Shown one piece after another: positions 60,813 through 64,000 of a stretch of DNA of 64,000 bases (the stretch's first letter is position 1; the number at the start of each line of letters is the position of its first letter). This DNA is from Streptomyces plumbidurans (GTDB taxonomy: Bacteria; Actinomycetota; Actinomycetes; Streptomycetales; Streptomycetaceae). The stretch spans positions 1 to 64,000 of the forward strand of contig NZ_JAFJSY010000048.1 in assembly GCF_019857225.1 (NCBI RefSeq). Direction: 5' to 3'. The translations under genes and the position numbers were made by a program. The notes below the pieces were generated by a model that was not told the origin of the DNA, made no database searches, and worked only from the letters and a program-made list of their open reading frames with translations.

Positions 60813-62795
60813 GTGGCTGACGTACCTGCCGATCTTGCCGCAGTGTGGCCACGAGTACTCGAGCAACTCCTCGGTGAGGGGCGAGGGCAGGGAGTGGAGA
60901 CGAAGGACGAGCACTGGATCCGCCGCTGCCAGCCCCTCGCGCTGGTCGCCGACACCGCACTGCTCGCCGTCCCGAACGAATTCGCCAAGGGCGTCCTGGA
61001 GGGCCGGCTCGCCCCGATCGTCAGCGAGACCCTGAGCCGCGAGTGCGGCCGCCCCATCCGCATCGCGATCACCGTCGACGACTCCGCGGGCGAGCCCGCC
61101 GGCCCACCCGCGCCCCCGGCCCGCTCCCAGCAGCGCTACGAGGAGCCCGAGCTCCCCTCCGGCCAGTACGAGGGCTACGGCCGCCACCGCGGCGACGACC
61201 ACCGCCCCGCCCGCTCCGAGCAGCTCCCCGGCGCCCCCGGCGACCAGCTGCCCCACCCCCGGCCCGAACAGCTGCCGCATCCGCGCACCGACCAGCTCCC
61301 CACCGCGCGCCCGGCCTACCCCGGCGAATACCAGCGCCCCGAGCCCGGCTCCTGGCCGCGCCCCTCGCAGGACGAGTACAGCTGGCAGCAGCAGCGCCTC
61401 GGCTTCCCCGAGCGCGATCCCTACGCCTCGCCCTCCCAGGACTCCTACGGACCGTCCGGACAGGACTCGTACGGATCGCAGACCCAGGACACCTACGCCC
61501 CGCCCTCGCAGGACTACCGGCCGCAGCCGATGGAGCGTCCGCCCTACGAGCCCCAGCGCTCCGAGTACGAGCAGCAGCGTTCCGACTACGACCAGTCGCG
61601 CCAGGACTACGACCAGCGCGACGCCCGCCGGGAGCTGCCCGAACAGGCGACCGGCTCCGGGCACGTCCACCGGGGCGGCCCCGTCGGCCCCAACCTGCCC
61701 GCCTCCGGCGCCCCCGGCCCGCTGGCAGCGCAGCCCGCGCCGGCGCCCGGCCCCGGTGAGCCCACCGCACGCCTGAACCCCAAGTACCTCTTCGACACGT
61801 TCGTCATCGGCGCCTCCAACCGCTTCGCCCACGCGGCCGCGGTCGCCGTCGCCGAGGCACCCGCGAAGGCCTACAACCCCCTGTTCATCTACGGGGAGTC
61901 GGGGCTCGGCAAGACGCACCTGCTGCACGCGATCGGGCACTACGCCCGCAGCCTCTACCCCGGCACGCGCGTGCGGTATGTCAGCTCGGAGGAGTTCACC
62001 AACGAGTTCATCAACTCCATCCGCGACGGCAAGGGCGACAGCTTCCGCAAGCGCTACCGCGAGATGGACATCCTGCTCGTCGACGACATCCAGTTCCTGG
62101 CGGACAAGGAGTCGACGCAGGAGGAGTTCTTCCACACCTTCAACACGCTCCACAACGCCAACAAGCAGATCGTGCTCTCCAGCGACCGGCCGCCCAAGCA
62201 GCTGGTGACGCTGGAGGACCGGCTGCGCAACCGCTTCGAGTGGGGTCTGATCACCGACGTCCAGCCGCCCGAGCTGGAGACCCGTATCGCGATCCTGCGC
62301 AAGAAGGCGGTGCAGGAACAGCTCAACGCCCCGCCGGAGGTACTGGAGTTCATCGCCTCCCGCATCTCGCGCAACATCCGCGAGCTGGAGGGGGCGCTGA
62401 TCCGGGTGACGGCCTTCGCCTCGCTCAACCGGCAGCCGGTCGACCTGGGTCTGACGGAGATCGTCCTCAAGGACCTGATCCCCGGCGGGGAGGACTCGGC
62501 CCCCGAGATCACCTCCACCGCCATCATGAGCGCCACCGCCGACTACTTCGGGCTCACGGTCGAGGACCTGTGCGGAACCTCGCGCGGCCGCGCCCTGGTG
62601 ACGGCCCGCCAGATCGCCATGTACCTGTGCCGGGAGCTGACGGACCTCTCCCTGCCGAAGATCGGCGCGCTGTTCGGCGGCCGCGACCACACCACGGTGA
62701 TGCACGCGGACCGCAAGATCCGCAATCTGATGGCCGAGCGGCGCTCCATCTACAACCAGGTGACGGAGCTGACGAACCGCATCAAGAACGGCTGA
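60813..62795 (+). CDS. dnaA: replication initiator DnaA
   Basis: A 660-residue DnaA. Domain I (residues 1-90) binds partners. Domain II (about 90-316) is an unusually long Pro/Gln/Arg/Tyr-rich linker, as in Streptomyces. Domain III starts at LNPKYLFDTFVIGASNRFAH with Walker A GESGLGKTHLLHAIG near 361 and Walker B ILLVDDIQFLA. Domain IV has the box-binding motif GGRDHTTVMHADRKI near 622. It opens oriC in the ATP form. GTG start. Confidence 0.97.
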   Translation: MADVPADLAAVWPRVLEQLLGEGRGQGVETKDEHWIRRCQPLALVADTALLAVPNEFAKGVLEGRLAPIVSETLSRECGRPIRIAITVDDSAGEPAGPPAPPARSQQRYEEPELPSGQYEGYGRHRGDDHRPARSEQLPGAPGDQLPHPRPEQLPHPRTDQLPTARPAYPGEYQRPEPGSWPRPSQDEYSWQQQRLGFPERDPYASPSQDSYGPSGQDSYGSQTQDTYAPPSQDYRPQPMERPPYEPQRSEYEQQRSDYDQSRQDYDQRDARRELPEQATGSGHVHRGGPVGPNLPASGAPGPLAAQPAPAPGPGEPTARLNPKYLFDTFVIGASNRFAHAAAVAVAEAPAKAYNPLFIYGESGLGKTHLLHAIGHYARSLYPGTRVRYVSSEEFTNEFINSIRDGKGDSFRKRYREMDILLVDDIQFLADKESTQEEFFHTFNTLHNANKQIVLSSDRPPKQLVTLEDRLRNRFEWGLITDVQPPELETRIAILRKKAVQEQLNAPPEVLEFIASRISRNIRELEGALIRVTAFASLNRQPVDLGLTEIVLKDLIPGGEDSAPEITSTAIMSATADYFGLTVEDLCGTSRGRALVTARQIAMYLCRELTDLSLPKIGALFGGRDHTTVMHADRKIRNLMAERRSIYNQVTELTNRIKNG

Positions 62796-62828
62796 CGGCG
62801 GCACCGCCCCGTCCCCGACACGTCTGCA

Positions 62829-62860
62829 GGGCGCCCCCGGAGGAGATCCGGTGGGCGCCC
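62829..62860 (+). terminator. terminator after dnaA
   Basis: A 13-bp stem with one bulge (GGGCGCC arm at 62829 with GGGCGCCC ending at 62860) and a short loop. Confidence 0.75.
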
Positions 62861-63664
62861 TTCGTCGTGTCGGTCGCAGGCCGCTGTTCGATTACCTGCC
62901 GGGTTACGGTCTCTCTCCACAGATTGCGGGACTTTTTTCCTTCCACATCCTGGGGACCGCGAAGTTGTCCAGAACACGATCCACAGGAGACCTGCCCACA
63001 ACCCATCGAGGCAGGTCAGGTGGCTGTGGATTCGTGGACAAAGGATCTCCACAGACTGTGGACGAAGAAGTGATCCACAAGCTGTGCACGAAGTTGTCCA
63101 CCGACAACCCACAGGCTGGGCCCGGTTGTCCCCAGCGATCGGCCGCTTCTCCACATGGCTGTCCACTGTTCGGCAACACGACGCGCCTGATCACCGTGTC
63201 GAGTGAAAGGCGTCACACCAAGCTGCCGGGGCGGGCTGTGGGAAAGCCGGTCAAAGCTGGGGACGAGCCTGGGGAGAAGTCGCCTCAGGCTGTGCACGGG
63301 GTGTGCAGAACTTTCTGTTCTCCACAGAACCCCGGAGTTGTCCACTGCCTCCGCCCACAGGGGCGGTGGACAAAATCTCGGCCCTGAGCTGGGCAAACGG
63401 GGTTATCCACGGTTTCCACAGCCCCTACTACTACTCCCAACTAGAGAGAGGGAGAAGTTCGCTTCGAAGTGGGTCCTGTGCACAACTCGCCGTCCGGTGC
63501 CCGGCTGCCCCTCGTCACGACTTGACCCCGAGAGGCACCTACTGTCAGTGCCGTGCGTCAGACTGTTCCCCGGTGTCCTTCCCTTCACCGGGACCGGCGA
63601 CACCGAGACAGACGACGGAGCCAGGCAGGGCGAGAAGCGCCGGCAACAGCAGGAGGCGGCAACA
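62861..63664. other. oriC, chromosomal replication origin
   Basis: About 800 bases between dnaA and dnaN with many DnaA boxes on both strands. Best matches to TTGTCCACA are 62965 (TTGTCCAGA), 63033 (CGTGGACAA, reverse), 63057 (TGTGGACGA, reverse), 63071 (TGATCCACA), 63094 (TTGTCCACC), 63126 (TTGTCCCCA), 63147 and 63318 (both TTCTCCACA), 63338 (TTGTCCACT), 63365 (GGTGGACAA, reverse), 63403 (TTATCCACG) and 63477 (TGTGCACAA, reverse). Weaker copies lie between. There is a T-rich run at 62932-62940 but no long AT-rich element, as is usual for Streptomyces. No gene is seen inside. Confidence 0.95.
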
Positions 63665-64000
63665 GTGAAGATCCGGGTGGAACGCGACGTACTCGCGGAG
63701 GCAGTGGCCTGGGCGGCGCGCAGCCTCCCGGCCCGTCCGCCGGCGCCTGTCCTCGCCGGCCTTCTGCTGAAGGCCGAGGACGGCGCCCTGAGCCTGTCCA
63801 GCTTCGACTACGAGGTCTCCGCGCGCGTGTCCGTGGAGACGGAGGTCGAGGAAGAGGGCACCGTCCTCGTCTCCGGCCGACTGCTCGCCGACATCTGCCG
63901 CGCTCTGCCCAACCGCCCGGTGGAGATTTCCACAGACGGTGTACGGGCGACCGTGGTCTGCGGCTCCTCGCGCTTCACACTCCACACCCTGCCTGTGGAG
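63665..64000 (+). CDS. dnaN: DNA polymerase III beta clamp, 5' part
   Basis: The first 112 codons of DnaN from the GTG at 63665, with AGGAGG upstream; the gene runs off the window end. It starts V-K-I-R-V-E-R-D-V-L, with LLKAEDGALSLSSFDYEVSA and LVSGRLLADICRALPNRPVE, matching the first clamp domain. The ring-shaped clamp tethers polymerase III to DNA. It follows oriC in the conserved order. Confidence 0.95.
   Translation, partial: MKIRVERDVLAEAVAWAARSLPARPPAPVLAGLLLKAEDGALSLSSFDYEVSARVSVETEVEEEGTVLVSGRLLADICRALPNRPVEISTDGVRATVVCGSSRFTLHTLPVE

Noticed and set aside
63303..63668. Open frames inside oriC
   Set aside because: They consist of DnaA boxes and lack ribosome sites; the region is an origin.

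Overview
The window is chromosomal DNA from a Streptomyces-type actinomycete. The evidence is very high G+C, many GTG starts, the SsgR/SsgA sporulation pair, rare TTA codons confined to two regulators, and the classic origin gene order rpmH-dnaA-oriC-dnaN. Genes shared with other actinobacteria around the origin (murJ, pseudokinase, sigM, trxB, trxA, parB, parA, rsmG, jag, yidC, yidD, rnpA, rpmH) run towards oriC at the right-hand end. Fourteen perfect parS sites (GTTTCACGTGAAAC) and two near matches are spread over about 53 kb, so the whole window is the ParB-loading region of the chromosome. I saw no insertion sequence, prophage, integrase, CRISPR array, rRNA or tRNA gene.

Left part (1-24 kb): cydA-cydB-cydDC (bd oxidase and its assembly transporter) read leftward behind a Rex operator, followed by hisC, a LacI-type regulator with a TTA codon, a PPP-type phosphatase, a two-helix membrane protein, thiC behind a TPP riboswitch, a YibE/F transporter, ssgA and ssgR. 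Then come small membrane and cupin genes, a low-molecular-weight tyrosine phosphatase coupled to a trans-sulfuration enzyme, a TTA-containing LysR regulator, a NUDIX protein, a HAD phosphatase, two GNAT proteins and a serine hydrolase.

Middle part (25-43 kb): dnaB with a cluster of DnaA-box-like sites upstream, a MATE exporter that is probably leaderless, the rpsF-ssb-rpsR-rplI operon, a small membrane protein, FemX and an alanine-racemase-like protein, a GT87 mannosyltransferase, a class A PBP, a PadR regulator with its operator next to inositol-phosphate synthase, an MFS transporter, a small membrane-anchored protein and the tRNA nucleotidyltransferase.

Right part (43.6-64 kb): DUF6049 exported protein, murJ, pseudokinase, sigM and its zinc anti-sigma factor form a cell-envelope cluster. 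trxBA lies behind a SigR-type promoter. After a GNAT gene come parAB, rsmG, jag, yidC, yidD, rnpA and rpmH (all leftward), then dnaA, oriC with many DnaA boxes, and the start of dnaN, which is cut by the window end.

The genes are mainly housekeeping. The less expected signals are in the non-coding layer: parS sites placed inside a riboswitch, a terminator stem, a start codon and coding sequences; DnaA boxes at dnaB; tandem 10-bp and 33-bp repeats; and several unassigned palindromes. I did not find a new multigene defence or biosynthetic system.
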